From Paracoccus shanxieyensis (lineage in GTDB: Bacteria; Pseudomonadota; Alphaproteobacteria; Rhodobacterales; Rhodobacteraceae), in the NCBI RefSeq assembly GCF_009711265.1, contig NZ_WMII01000003.1, positions 229,684 to 293,683 on the forward strand: a DNA stretch of 64,000 nt. The letters are read 5' to 3'. The position numbers were made by a program, and so were the translations under genes. Numbering within the stretch: the first letter of the stretch is position 1; each line of letters begins with the position of its first letter. The notes below the pieces were generated by a model. It had not been told where the DNA came from. It was given only the letters and a program-made list of their open reading frames with translations, and searched no databases. Below, piece by piece: positions 46,471 to 57,155 of this stretch.

Positions 46471-46525
46471 CTGGCCTTTCGGCCCCCCTTGCGGTAGGGG
46501 GGCCGCAACTTTAGCTAAAGGCCAG
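46471..46525 (+). promoter_or_regulatory. extended hairpin in the leader of typA
   Basis: Two nested stems: CTGGCCTTT (46471-46479) with AAAGGCCAG (46517-46525), and inside it CGGCCCCCC (46480-46488) with GGGGGGCCG (46497-46505). The right outer arm includes AAAGG, the only Shine-Dalgarno-like sequence ahead of the typA ATG at 46532, so folding would hide it. The inner stem may alternatively end the micropeptide transcript, but no proper T-run follows. Confidence 0.55.
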
Positions 46526-46531
46526 CCTCCC

Positions 46532-48352
46532 ATGGACATCCGCAATATTGCGATCATCGCCCACGTCGACCACGGCAAGACGACGCTGGTGGACCAGCTT
46601 CTGAAACAATCCGGTTCCTTCCGCGAAAATCAGGCCGTCGCCGAACGCGCGATGGACAGCAACGACATCGAACGCGAACGCGGCATCACCATTCTTGCCA
46701 AGGCCACCTCGGTCGAATGGAAAGGCACCCGCATCAATATCGTCGACACCCCCGGCCACGCCGATTTCGGCGGTGAGGTCGAGCGCATCCTGTCGATGGT
46801 CGATGGCGTCTGCCTGCTGGTCGATGCCGCCGAAGGCCCGATGCCGCAGACGAAATTCGTGACCTCGAAGGCGCTGGCACTGGGTCTGAAACCCATCGTC
46901 GTCCTGAACAAGGTCGACAAACCGGCAGCCGAACCCGATCAGGCGCTGGATCAGGTCTTTGATCTTTTCGCCAACCTTGGCGCCAATGACGAACAGCTGG
47001 ACTTCCCGCATCTCTACGCCTCGGGGATCGGCGGTTGGGCCGACGAAACGCTGGACGGCGACCGCAAGGACATGTCCGCCCTGTTCGATCTGGTCCTGCG
47101 CCATGTCGAGCAGCCGAAGCAGGTCGCCAAGCAGGACGAGCCGTTCCAGATGCTGGCCACCACGCTGGGCTCGGACAACTTCCTGGGCCGCCTGCTGACC
47201 GGCCGGGTCGAGGCAGGCCGCGCCAAGGCGGGCGATACCGTAAAGGCGCTGTCGCGCGACGGCGAGCGGATCGAACAGTTCCGCATCTCGAAAGTGCTGG
47301 CCTTCCGCGGCCTGACCCAGACCCCGATCGACGAAGCCGTGGCCGGTGACATCGTGACGCTGGCCGGCATGGCGAAGGCCACCGTGGCAGACACTCTGGC
47401 CGCGCCCGAGGTCGAAACCGCCCTGCCCGCGCAGCCCATCGACCCGCCGACCATCAGCGTCACGTTCGGGATCAACGACAGCCCGCTGGCGGGCCGCGAT
47501 GGCAACAAGGTGCAATCCCGCGTCATCCGTGAACGCCTGATGCGCGAAGCCGAGGTCAATGTCGCGATCAAGGTCGAAGACACCCCCGGCGGAGATGCCT
47601 TCGTCGTCTCGGGCCGTGGCGAATTGCAGATGGGCGTGCTGATCGAAAACATGCGCCGCGAAGGCTTCGAGCTGTCGATCTCGCGTCCGCGCGTGATCTT
47701 CAAGGACGAAGACGGCGTCCGCATGGAGCCGATCGAGGAAGCCATCATCGACGTGGATGACGAATATACCGGCGCCGTCGTCGAAAAGCTGACCGGCCAT
47801 CGCAAGGGCGATCTGGTCGAGATGAAGCCCGCAGGCGTCGGCAAGACCCGCATCGTCGCGCATGTGCCGTCGCGTGGCCTGATCGGCTATCAGGGCGAAT
47901 TCATGACCGATACGCGCGGCAACGGCGTCTTGAACCGCATCTTCCACAGCTGGGCCCCCTATAAGGGCGCGATCCAGGGGCGTCGTCAGGGCGTGCTGAT
48001 CTCAATGGAGAACGGCGTCTCGGTGGCCTATGCGCTGTGGAACCTGGAAGAGCGCGGCAAAATGTTCATCGGCGCGCAGGAACAGATCTACGAAGGCATG
48101 ATCATCGGCGAACATTCGCGCGACAACGATCTGGAAGTGAACCCGCTGAAGGGCAAGAAGCTGACCAACGTCCGCGCCTCGGGGACCGACGAAGCGGTGC
48201 GCCTGACGCCGCCGGTCCGCATGTCGCTGGAAGAAGCCATCGCCTATATCGACGATGACGAACTGGTCGAGGTGACGCCCAAGAACATCCGCCTGCGCAA
48301 GCGCTACCTTGATCCCCACGAACGCAAGCGCCAGTCGCGCAGCGAAGGATAA
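46532..48352 (+). CDS. typA: ribosome-associated GTPase TypA/BipA
   Basis: A 606-residue translational GTPase that binds the 70S ribosome and assists subunit assembly, especially in cold or stress. G1 [12 protein letters not shown], the switch [11 protein letters not shown]3 [14 protein letters not shown] and G4 VVLNKVDKP are intact. The EF-G-like domain III ([20 protein letters not shown]) and the TypA-specific C-terminal domain ([15 protein letters not shown]) follow. The ATG at 46532 fits family length. Its leader is strongly structured. Confidence 0.97.
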   Translation: MDIRNIAIIAHVDHGKTTLVDQLLKQSGSFRENQAVAERAMDSNDIERERGITILAKATSVEWKGTRINIVDTPGHADFGGEVERILSMVDGVCLLVDAAEGPMPQTKFVTSKALALGLKPIVVLNKVDKPAAEPDQALDQVFDLFANLGANDEQLDFPHLYASGIGGWADETLDGDRKDMSALFDLVLRHVEQPKQVAKQDEPFQMLATTLGSDNFLGRLLTGRVEAGRAKAGDTVKALSRDGERIEQFRISKVLAFRGLTQTPIDEAVAGDIVTLAGMAKATVADTLAAPEVETALPAQPIDPPTISVTFGINDSPLAGRDGNKVQSRVIRERLMREAEVNVAIKVEDTPGGDAFVVSGRGELQMGVLIENMRREGFELSISRPRVIFKDEDGVRMEPIEEAIIDVDDEYTGAVVEKLTGHRKGDLVEMKPAGVGKTRIVAHVPSRGLIGYQGEFMTDTRGNGVLNRIFHSWAPYKGAIQGRRQGVLISMENGVSVAYALWNLEERGKMFIGAQEQIYEGMIIGEHSRDNDLEVNPLKGKKLTNVRASGTDEAVRLTPPVRMSLEEAIAYIDDDELVEVTPKNIRLRKRYLDPHERKRQSRSEG

Positions 48353-48469
48353 GACCATATCGGGCGGGGGGCGAAAGCTCCCCGTTCGACTTTGAAGATA
48401 AACGGTTCCGAAATGGCACGAATGTGTTAGCCTAGCTGACTGGAACGGTTGCGTTTTCAGGGGCCTCCC

Positions 48470-49120
48470 ATGGCGGACCAAGGTAATCTGTATCAAAAAC
48501 TGATCATGGCAGCGCAGGACCGGCTTGATCGGGCCCAGCCACTTCCCGACACGCTCGAAGATCTGGCCCGTCAGGCCGATCTGGACCCGGCCGAAGCGAT
48601 CCGCTGCTTTGCCAATATGGAAGAACTTCGCGAAGGACTGCTCTATCACAGCGTCGTGCTGCTGAACGACGCGCTGCGGCGGGGCATGGTCGGCGCCGCA
48701 TCCCGCCGACCGGACCGGCAGCTGCGCTCACTGGCGCATAGCTACAGCGAATGGGCCAGCGCCAACCCGACGCTGTTTCGCCTGCTGAACGAAGGGCTGA
48801 ACGCCCCGATGACCGAAGACAGCGCGCTCTATCGCTTCACCATATCGATGCGGGATCTGTTCGAGCGCAAGTTTCAGGAAATGTGCGATCTGCAGATTCT
48901 GGATCCGAAAACCGATCTGCGCCGCCTGATCCTGATGCTGCATTGCCTTGTGCGCGGCGGCAACAGCGTCATCGTCGAACAGGCGACCGATCCGTGGCTG
49001 GGCGAACGGGAGCGCCTGTCCCCGACCATCGCCGCCGAGATCTTCGATGACTTTCTGGATTGCGTCATCGCGACACATGCGCCGCGCGCCAGGCTGGCGA
49101 TCTCGGAAACGCTGAACTAG
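48470..49120 (+). CDS. TetR/AcrR-like transcriptional regulator
   Basis: A 216-residue protein with a TetR-like layout. The N-terminal helix-turn-helix is DTLEDLARQADLDPAEAIRCFANMEELREGLLYHS, slightly divergent from the TetR consensus. The rest is an all-helical ligand-binding and dimerisation domain (FRLLNEGLNAPM, RLILMLHCLVRGGNSVIV, FDDFLDCVI). Target genes cannot be told; neighbours are typA and a ferredoxin gene. The ATG at 48470 is the first residue of the conserved helix. It converges on the ferredoxin gene. Confidence 0.65.
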   Translation: MADQGNLYQKLIMAAQDRLDRAQPLPDTLEDLARQADLDPAEAIRCFANMEELREGLLYHSVVLLNDALRRGMVGAASRRPDRQLRSLAHSYSEWASANPTLFRLLNEGLNAPMTEDSALYRFTISMRDLFERKFQEMCDLQILDPKTDLRRLILMLHCLVRGGNSVIVEQATDPWLGERERLSPTIAAEIFDDFLDCVIATHAPRARLAISETLN

Positions 49121-49132
49121 GTGCCGAATGCG

Positions 49133-50921
<1,789 letters not shown>

Positions 50922-50925
<4 letters not shown>

Positions 50926-51182
50926 GCCTTTTCAGCGACCAGCTTTTCCACCGCCGCAATGATCGCCCCCAGCGAGGAGATGTCGAAATCCGATTTTTCC
51001 GGCTCATTGGCGTTGAAGGGCACCGAGATGTCGAATTCTTCCTCGATGGCAAAGATCGATTCCACAAGGCCAAGACTGTCGATGCCGATCTGTTCGATGG
51101 TCATCTCGGGCTTCAGTTCTGCCGGATCCTGCATGGCCTGTTCGGCGATGATCTGGATGATGCGGTCACGGACGTCTGTCAT
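50922..51182 (-). CDS. acyl carrier protein (specialised)
   Basis: An 86-residue ACP. The 4'-phosphopantetheine attachment is Ser36 in QIGIDSLGLVE. IIQIIAEQ opens helix 1, and the acidic region FAIEEEFDISVP follows. The tail is longer than in housekeeping AcpP, with an insert-like ANEPEKSDFD. GGAGAGAAAC precedes the ATG at 51182. It is directly coupled to the KAS gene and 34 bp from lpxD upstream, recalling the acpXL-fabF clusters that make very long acyl chains for lipid A in rhizobia. Confidence 0.9.
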
Positions 51183-51215
51183 GTTTCTCTCCATTCGGCC
51201 CCGATGATCGGTGCG

Positions 51216-52325
51216 TTACGCCCGATCGGGGTCGTCACCAGCGCGCTTTTCCATCAGTTTCTTAACAGTTTCACGAAGCTCTGCCACCTGCGCATAAAGC
51301 CGGGGCAACCTGCGGATGTTCTTCTGCGCCTCGACCTGCGTTTCCATCTTCACCGCCGGGCTGCCCAGCAGCACACGCCCCGCCGGAGCGTTGGTAAAGA
51401 TCTTGGTCGCGCCGCCCGCGATCACGTCATCGCCGACGAAGATATTGTCCGACACGCCGACCTGCCCCCCCAGAACGACACGATTGCCGATCCGGGCCGA
51501 GCCGGCGATGCCGACAAGGCCGCACAGCATCACATCCTCGCCGATGGTGCAGTTATGGCCGACCTGCACCTGATTGTCGATCTTGGTGCCGCGTCCGACG
51601 CGGGTGGCGCGGATCGTGCCGCGGTCGATGGTGCTGTTCGCCCCCAGCTCGACATCATCGCCGATCTCGACTCCGCCCAGCGAATGGATGCGGGTCCAGT
51701 GCTGTTCGCGAATGCCCTGTCGTTCGCCCAGCGTGTGACGGATTTCCTCGACGCCGGACGGCTCGGGGGTGACAAAGGAAAACCCGTCGGCGCCGATCGA
51801 ACTGCCGGGATGCAGGATCACGCGGTCGCCGATCGTCACCTCATGGGCGATGCGCGCGCCGGGATGGATCGTCGCGTCGCGTCCGATCACCGTGTCCCGC
51901 CCGATCGACACATGCGAGGCGATGCGCGCGCCCTGCCCGATCCGCACCCGCGCCCCGATGGCCACGAAGGGGCCGATGGCCGCATCCGAAGGGATTTCCG
52001 CGCTGGGGTCGATGACGGCGCTGGGATGGATGCCGGGCGCAAGCTCGGGCCCGCGATCAAAGGCGCGGGTCAGCCCCGCCATGGCGACACGCGGACGCGG
52101 CACAAGGATCGCGGCCTTCAGCCCCAGCGCCTCGGGATCCATGCCTTCGGCCAGAATGGCGATACTGCCCGAGGTCAGCTTTTCAGCATAGGCCGGGGCC
52201 ATCGCCAGCGAGATCTGGCCCGCACCCGCCTGCCCGGCCTCGGCCGCGCCATGCACCTCTTGCGCGCCATCGCCCCAAAGCCGCGCCTCCAGCGCCTGTG
52301 CCAGTTCAGCCATGGTCAAGGTCAT
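51216..52325 (-). CDS. lpxD: UDP-3-O-acylglucosamine N-acyltransferase LpxD
   Basis: A 369-residue LpxD, third enzyme of lipid A synthesis, which transfers a hydroxyacyl chain from ACP to UDP-3-O-acylglucosamine. The N-terminal uridine-binding domain (TMAELAQALEARLWGD) is followed by many left-handed hexapeptide repeats (IHPSAVIDPSAEI, IGARVRIGQGARI) and the catalytic His in VQVGHNCTIGEDV. A C-terminal helix ends the protein. Unlike the classic lpxD-fabZ-lpxA-lpxB order, it is placed ahead of an ACP and a KAS gene here. Confidence 0.95.
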   Translation of the reverse strand: MTLTMAELAQALEARLWGDGAQEVHGAAEAGQAGAGQISLAMAPAYAEKLTSGSIAILAEGMDPEALGLKAAILVPRPRVAMAGLTRAFDRGPELAPGIHPSAVIDPSAEIPSDAAIGPFVAIGARVRIGQGARIASHVSIGRDTVIGRDATIHPGARIAHEVTIGDRVILHPGSSIGADGFSFVTPEPSGVEEIRHTLGERQGIREQHWTRIHSLGGVEIGDDVELGANSTIDRGTIRATRVGRGTKIDNQVQVGHNCTIGEDVMLCGLVGIAGSARIGNRVVLGGQVGVSDNIFVGDDVIAGGATKIFTNAPAGRVLLGSPAVKMETQVEAQKNIRRLPRLYAQVAELRETVKKLMEKRAGDDPDRA

Positions 52326-52355
52326 GTCACGCTCCCCTTTATTCTGGGGACTGAT

Positions 52356-54065
52356 CTAGTGGTCCAAGGCGGCAGAATCCAGCCCGGTCTGAATCCCTGC
52401 GGCGACAAGTGCCTGATAGACCTTGGCATCCCGGCCATAGATATCCGGGAAGCGCTGGATGCGCCCGTTGGCATCCGGAAAGGCGGTGAAATAGACCAGA
52501 TGCACCGGCACGGGGGCCGAGAAATTCAGATAGGTCTCACGGCCCGACTCAAGCGCCTTCTGGAACCGCGCCTCGGGATTGGCGAACTGACCTTGCAGCA
52601 GTTCATTGGCCAGATCCAGCGGACGGCCGACGCGGATGCAGCCATGCGAATAGGCGCGCTGGGTCTGGTTGAACAGGTGCTTGGTCGGCGTGTCGTGCAG
52701 ATAGATGTTCCACGGGTTCGGGAACATGAATTTCACCGCCCCCAGCGCATTGTCATCGCTGGGTTTCTGCCGCATCCGATAGGGGAAGTTGGCGGAGGTA
52801 TACTTGCGGAAATCGATCCGGTCGCGCGCGATGACATTGCCCGCCCGGTCCACTACGTCGATATGGCTGACCGCGTTGCGATTGGCCTGCAGACGCGGCA
52901 GATATTCCTTGACCGTGATCGAGCGCGGCACGTTCCAGCGCGGGTTCGCCACCAGATATTTCATCGTCTCGCTGAACTCGGGCGTTTCGAATTCCGGATC
53001 GGCCTTGCCGATGACGACGCGGGTTTCAAAGACCTGCTGCCCGCCATCCAGAATGCGCGCGGTATATTCGGGCAGGTTCACCCAGACCTGCCGCGCCATC
53101 GGATCGCGGCCATGCATCCAGCGCATCCGCTCCAGCGCGACAAGGATCGCGGCGCTGCCCTCGGTCGGGCCGCCATTCAGCCGGGCGACGGTGCGCGGAC
53201 CGGCCACGCCGTCCGGGGTCAGCCCGGTCTGGGACTGAAACCGCGCGACGGCAGATGTCAAAGGCGCGTCGAACAGGTCATCCGCCGAGGCCGAGGCCGG
53301 CATCAGCCCCATGGCGGCCAGCCGGCCGCGCAGCAGCCCGACCTCGGGACCGGCCATGCCTTCGCGCCATGTGCCCGTCGGCACCAAGGGCGTGCCCGCA
53401 GGCGCGGCCAGCGCGGTCTTGCCGCGCAGCGCGTCGCGCAAGATCTGATATTCCGGATCCTGCGGGGCCTGCGCCTCAAGCCATGCCAAGGGGTTGGCGG
53501 CCTGATCAAAGGCGCGCAGCATTTCGCCGGTCGTCGGTCGGGCCACCTTGCGCTTGATGCCGGGATCGACACGTTCGGGGTTCAGCACGCCCCCCGTCAG
53601 GTCGTGGGTCCAGCGCTGAAAGCTGACCGCGAAAGCCAGTTCGGCCTGAAGCGAATCGACACCGCCCTGCCCCATGTCGCGGTCGATTCGCGCCAGATGC
53701 GGCTGGTCATAGCGCGCGGGCGGCAGGCCATGACTGGCCGCCTGCCCGGTTGCCGCGATCAGCGCCGCGCGGCGACTGGCGCCCTCGGGCCCGGTAAAGA
53801 TCGGCTGCAACCCGTTCGTGCCATAGAAATCGGCCAGCCCGGGATATGCCGCAACCTCTTGAGCCAGCGCCATTTCCTGTGCAGAAAACACCAGTCGCGG
53901 TGCTGGCAGCGCGGCGACCGGGCTCAGCTCCAGCGCCTGCGCCTGCACAACTGCCGGCTGCATCGCGGGCATCAGCCCCAAGGCGCTGCCAACAACCAAT
54001 GCGCGAATCGACTTCAAGCGGAGCACTGCGGAAAACCCTGTCTGACCACCAAATATCTTTGGCAT
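52356..54065 (-). CDS. L,D-transpeptidase (YcbB/LdtD-like) with peptidoglycan-binding domain
   Basis: A 569-residue exported protein. A basic start and hydrophobic segment (IRALVVGSALGLMPAMQPAVVQAQA) form the signal peptide. An N-terminal scaffold domain, a PG_binding_1 module (GPEVGLLRGRLAAMG to GLTPDGVAGPRTVARL) and a YkuD catalytic domain follow. The active-site motif is YSHGCIRVG with the catalytic Cys near residue 475, and HDTPTKHLF lies upstream, as in LdtD/YcbB. It forms 3-3 crosslinks in peptidoglycan. The ATG at 54065 puts the signal peptide at the N-terminus. A YcbK-like gene stands divergently, as the ycbB-ycbK pair does in E. coli. Confidence 0.9.
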   Translation of the reverse strand: MPKIFGGQTGFSAVLRLKSIRALVVGSALGLMPAMQPAVVQAQALELSPVAALPAPRLVFSAQEMALAQEVAAYPGLADFYGTNGLQPIFTGPEGASRRAALIAATGQAASHGLPPARYDQPHLARIDRDMGQGGVDSLQAELAFAVSFQRWTHDLTGGVLNPERVDPGIKRKVARPTTGEMLRAFDQAANPLAWLEAQAPQDPEYQILRDALRGKTALAAPAGTPLVPTGTWREGMAGPEVGLLRGRLAAMGLMPASASADDLFDAPLTSAVARFQSQTGLTPDGVAGPRTVARLNGGPTEGSAAILVALERMRWMHGRDPMARQVWVNLPEYTARILDGGQQVFETRVVIGKADPEFETPEFSETMKYLVANPRWNVPRSITVKEYLPRLQANRNAVSHIDVVDRAGNVIARDRIDFRKYTSANFPYRMRQKPSDDNALGAVKFMFPNPWNIYLHDTPTKHLFNQTQRAYSHGCIRVGRPLDLANELLQGQFANPEARFQKALESGRETYLNFSAPVPVHLVYFTAFPDANGRIQRFPDIYGRDAKVYQALVAAGIQTGLDSAALDH

Positions 54066-54334
54066 CCGCCGATTTTGCGGTCGAGAGATGGTGACAGAAT
54101 TGTTGCAACGGTGATGCTTGATGGGCACGGCATCCTCAAAAACCGGGATCGGGTTCCGAATCGCCCTAGAGATGAGCGAATTCTTGCCGATTATGGCGGA
54201 TGTCCGCCGTCGAGGGAATGATTTGCTTTCCCGATCTCGCGTGCTGGTGACATATTGTTAAGCAGTTCCGGCTAAACCGGAGCCTGCCGGAGAATGGGCC
54301 GGTAAAACAAACGAAGCAGGACAGGCGATCTGAC

Positions 54335-54895
54335 ATGACGTTTGAAACTATCTCGCGTCGCGGCATCCTTGGTGTGTTCGCGGCGACGACGGTGGCAGCA
54401 GCGCCGGTTATGGCCAATGCCTTCGGTCTGGTCCGCGGCGCAGGCGATATTCGCCGCATCCGCATGTATTCGGGACGTACCGGCGAAAGCATCGACACGG
54501 TTTACTGGGTCGATGGCAAATATATCCGCGACGCTCTGAATGAAATCAATGTGTTCATGCGCGACTGGCGCACGGGCCAGGTGATCGGGATCGACCCGCG
54601 CACCGTCGATATCGCAGCGGCGTCGCAACGTCTGCTGCAGACGAACGAACCCTATATGATGCTGTCGGGATATCGTTCGCCCAAAACCAATGCCATGTTG
54701 CGCTCGCAATCGTCGGGTGTGGCACGGAACTCTCTGCACATGACCGGAAAGGCTGCGGATCTGCGGCTGAAATCCCGCTCGGTGGCGCAGATGTACAAGG
54801 CCGCAGCTGCCTGCCAGGCAGGTGGTGTCGGCAAATATTCGCGCTCGAATTTCGTTCACATGGATTGCGGTCCGGTGCGCCACTGGGGCGCCTGA
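54335..54895 (+). CDS. DUF882 / YcbK-like M15 family murein peptidase, Tat-exported
   Basis: A 186-residue protein. The N-terminus TFETISRRGILGVFAATTVAAAPVMANA is a twin-arginine signal. The zinc-peptidase motifs of the M15/DUF882 family are present: MMLSGYRSPKTNAMLR, SLHMTGKAADLRL (His and Asp ligands) and SNFVHMDCGPVRHWG (His ligand). E. coli YcbK (MepK) cuts L,D-crosslinks made by YcbB, so this gene and the divergent transpeptidase gene probably make and cut the same bonds. The start overlaps no other gene; a terminator follows. Confidence 0.9.
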   Translation: MTFETISRRGILGVFAATTVAAAPVMANAFGLVRGAGDIRRIRMYSGRTGESIDTVYWVDGKYIRDALNEINVFMRDWRTGQVIGIDPRTVDIAAASQRLLQTNEPYMMLSGYRSPKTNAMLRSQSSGVARNSLHMTGKAADLRLKSRSVAQMYKAAAACQAGGVGKYSRSNFVHMDCGPVRHWGA

Positions 54896-54926
54896 TCTCA
54901 CACAGGTTCAAGATTGCGCGATCGCT

Positions 54927-54958
54927 AAGACCCGCCCACGATTGGGCGGGTCTTCGCG
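54927..54958 (+). terminator. hairpin terminator after the YcbK-like gene
   Basis: AAGACCCGCCCA at 54927-54938 pairs perfectly with TGGGCGGGTCTT at 54943-54954 around CGAT. The T-run is short (TCTTCG), so termination strength is uncertain. It stands between convergent genes and may serve both. Confidence 0.7.
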
Positions 54959-54968
54959 TTTGCAGGGC

Positions 54969-55721
54969 TCAGCGCAGGCGCGGCGGTGCGTTCGGATCGC
55001 GCTGCGGCGCGGGCGGTTCGGGAGCGACGGGCGGCGCGATGATCGGCAGAGCCTGCGCGGGCAGATCCTGATCCGAAAAGGCGATGTCGGTCCCGCCCGG
55101 CGCTTCGGGCAGAAAGGCCAGCAGTTCGGCAAAGGCCTTGGCCACGGCATCCCGGCGATCCTGCGGCACATCGCGCAGCACCAGAAGATGGTTCTTGCGC
55201 CCATCCGCCCATTCACAGGCCATCAGCCCGGCCGCGCGCACCAGATCGCGCATATCGCCCAGACGCTGCCCCAAAGGGGCCGCCAGACGCTGGGCTGCAT
55301 CGGCATCGGGCGGGGTAATGGCGCGCGGGGCTTCGTCCGGGGCAAGGCTGGGCTGGGCCTGAAGCGTCTGAACCAGCCATGCCAGCAGCGCGCTGTCCAG
55401 CAGCATCTCGGACGGGTGGCCGGGATTGATCAGCAGGCCGCGGCCTTCGGCGGCCAGCGCACCGGCCAGAATGCGGCCGGGCAGCGCCAGATACGCAACC
55501 GGACCGCCCAGAAAACCGGCCAGCCGCTCCTCGGCATCGCAGGCCAGCGCGACGGGGCCGTCGGGCAGCGCGAAGATCTGCAATTCCGCCTGATCGCCTG
55601 CGGGTTCATGGGTCAGGGCCGCGAAGAATTCGGTATCGGCGATGCGCGACAGGATCCGTGCGCGGGCAGCCGCGGGGGCATCATGAAAGGGGATCTGGCA
55701 AAGCTGGTCCAGCGGGGTCAT
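54969..55721 (-). CDS. SseB-like protein
   Basis: A protein of 250-252 residues of the SseB N-terminal domain family. MTPLDQLCQIPFHDAPAARARILSR-like opening, then ELQIFALPDGPVALACDAEERLAGFLGGPVAYLALPGRIL and GLLINPGHPSEMLL match the SseB fold. The C-terminal third ends in a Pro-rich tail (PPVAPEPPAPQR). In E. coli SseB is thought to affect serine-sensitivity or sulfurtransfer. The function remains unclear. Its start overlaps the end of the upstream glycosylase gene by about 40 bases. Confidence 0.75.
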   Translation of the reverse strand: MTPLDQLCQIPFHDAPAAARARILSRIADTEFFAALTHEPAGDQAELQIFALPDGPVALACDAEERLAGFLGGPVAYLALPGRILAGALAAEGRGLLINPGHPSEMLLDSALLAWLVQTLQAQPSLAPDEAPRAITPPDADAAQRLAAPLGQRLGDMRDLVRAAGLMACEWADGRKNHLLVLRDVPQDRRDAVAKAFAELLAFLPEAPGGTDIAFSDQDLPAQALPIIAPPVAPEPPAPQRDPNAPPRLR

Positions 55722-56304
55722 GGGCATCCTTCAGCACTTGGGCAATCCGGTCGCGCAGCGCGGGCAGCAGCTCGGCCTGAAACCACGGATTGCGTTTCAG
55801 CCAGCCGGTATTGCGCCACGACGGATGAGGCAAGGGAAAGATCGCGGGCGCATGGCCACGCCAGCCCGTCACCGTCGCCGTCACTCCCGCCTTCGTGTTC
55901 AGATGCCAGCGCTGCGCATGGCCGCCCACAAGCAACGTCAGCGCCGGGTTCAACGTCGCCATCACCTGATCGCGCCATGTCCGGGCGCAGATCGCCGGCG
56001 GCGGCAGGTCCGACCCCTGCCCGTCATAGCCGGGAAAGCAGAAGGCCATCGGCACAATGGCGATTCTGGAGCGGTCATAGAACGTCGCCGCATCCAGCCC
56101 CATCCAGTCCCGCAGCCGATCACCCGAGCGATCAGCAAAGGGCCGCCCCGCCAGATGCACCCGCATCCCCGGCGCCTGCCCCACGATCAGGATGCGCGCG
56201 CCGGGCTGAAACCAGACTACGGGGCGCGGCATGTGATGCGTGGCGGTGGCTGCGAAACGCGGCGCACAGATCCGGCAGGCAAGTATGCGGTCATGCAGTT
56301 TCAT
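55681..56304 (-). CDS. uracil-DNA glycosylase family protein
   Basis: A 207-residue UDG-superfamily protein. LHDRILACRICAPRF at the N-terminus recalls the cysteine pair of Fe-S UDGs. The active-site motif ILIVGQAPGMRVHLAGRPFADRSGDRLRDWMG and the terminal HPSWRNTGWLKRN motif match the family of small proteobacterial UDG-like proteins. The catalytic Asn/Asp of classical Ung is not obvious, so activity on uracil is likely but unproven. I chose the ATG at 56304 because MKLHDRI is the conserved beginning. It overlaps the SseB-like gene. Confidence 0.82.
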   Translation of the reverse strand: MKLHDRILACRICAPRFAATATHHMPRPVVWFQPGARILIVGQAPGMRVHLAGRPFADRSGDRLRDWMGLDAATFYDRSRIAIVPMAFCFPGYDGQGSDLPPPAICARTWRDQVMATLNPALTLLVGGHAQRWHLNTKAGVTATVTGWRGHAPAIFPLPHPSWRNTGWLKRNPWFQAELLPALRDRIAQVLKDAHDPAGPALPDPLS

Positions 56305-56501
56305 CTGCCGCAGATAAGAGCACGAAGGGCCGTGCAAAAGGCCGGATGTTCACGATATTTCAACCATGACTTGCCTAAGGTAGACAGTGACGCGCGGCGC
56401 GCCTATTGTCCGTCGGCATCATCCGACCGGGCGTGGTCGTGCGTTGAAGTGATCGTAACTCGCCGGCAGCGCCCTGATGCGCCGGGTTCTGGGGCCGCCT
56501 G

Positions 56502-57155
56502 ATGATAGAATTCGACAACGTGTCCAAATCGTTCTGGACCGGCACGCAGCGCAAGGTGATTCTTGACCGCGCCTCGTTCCGGGTCGAACTTGGCCGTTCT
56601 GTCGGGATCCTTGCGCCGAACGGCACCGGCAAGACCACGCTGATCAACATGATGTGCGGGCTGGAAAAGCCTGATGAGGGCACGATCCGGTCGAACTGCC
56701 GCGTGTCGTTTCCGCTGGGCTTCATGGGCGGCATCACCGCAAAGCTCAGCGCCAATGAAAATGCCCGCTATATCGCCCGGATCTATGGGCTCGATCCCGA
56801 TTATGTCGAGGCGTTCTGCCGCTGGCTGACCGATATCAACGAATATTTCGACATGCCCGTCGGCACCTACAGCGCCGGGATGCGGGCGCGGTTTACCTTT
56901 TCTCTGATGCTGGCGCTGGAATTCGATGTCTATCTGATCGATGAGGGCATGCCCACCACCACGGATGTCGAATTCAACCGCAAGGCGGGCACGGTGCTGT
57001 ATGACCGGCTGAAATCGGCGACGGTGGTCGTCGTGTCGCATCAGGCCCGCACCATCGAAAAATTCTGCAATTCCGCTGCCGTGCTGCGTGACGGCAAGCT
57101 TTATCAGTTTGAAACCCTCGAAGAGGCAAAGCAGTATTATGACTACACCGCCTAA
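56502..57155 (+). CDS. kpsT: capsule polysaccharide ABC transporter ATP-binding protein KpsT
   Basis: A 217-residue ABC ATPase of the polysaccharide-export type. Walker A GILAPNGTGKTTL (residues 36-48), the signature YSAGMRARFTFSLML, Walker B YLIDEGMP and the switch VVVSHQARTIEKFC are present; ARYIARIYG is typical of KpsT. It should power export of group 2 capsule through KpsM, but no kpsM gene is next to it or elsewhere in the window. The kpsE start lies within the last codons of kpsT. Together with kpsE and kdsA it forms one operon. Confidence 0.93.
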   Translation: MIEFDNVSKSFWTGTQRKVILDRASFRVELGRSVGILAPNGTGKTTLINMMCGLEKPDEGTIRSNCRVSFPLGFMGGITAKLSANENARYIARIYGLDPDYVEAFCRWLTDINEYFDMPVGTYSAGMRARFTFSLMLALEFDVYLIDEGMPTTTDVEFNRKAGTVLYDRLKSATVVVVSHQARTIEKFCNSAAVLRDGKLYQFETLEEAKQYYDYTA

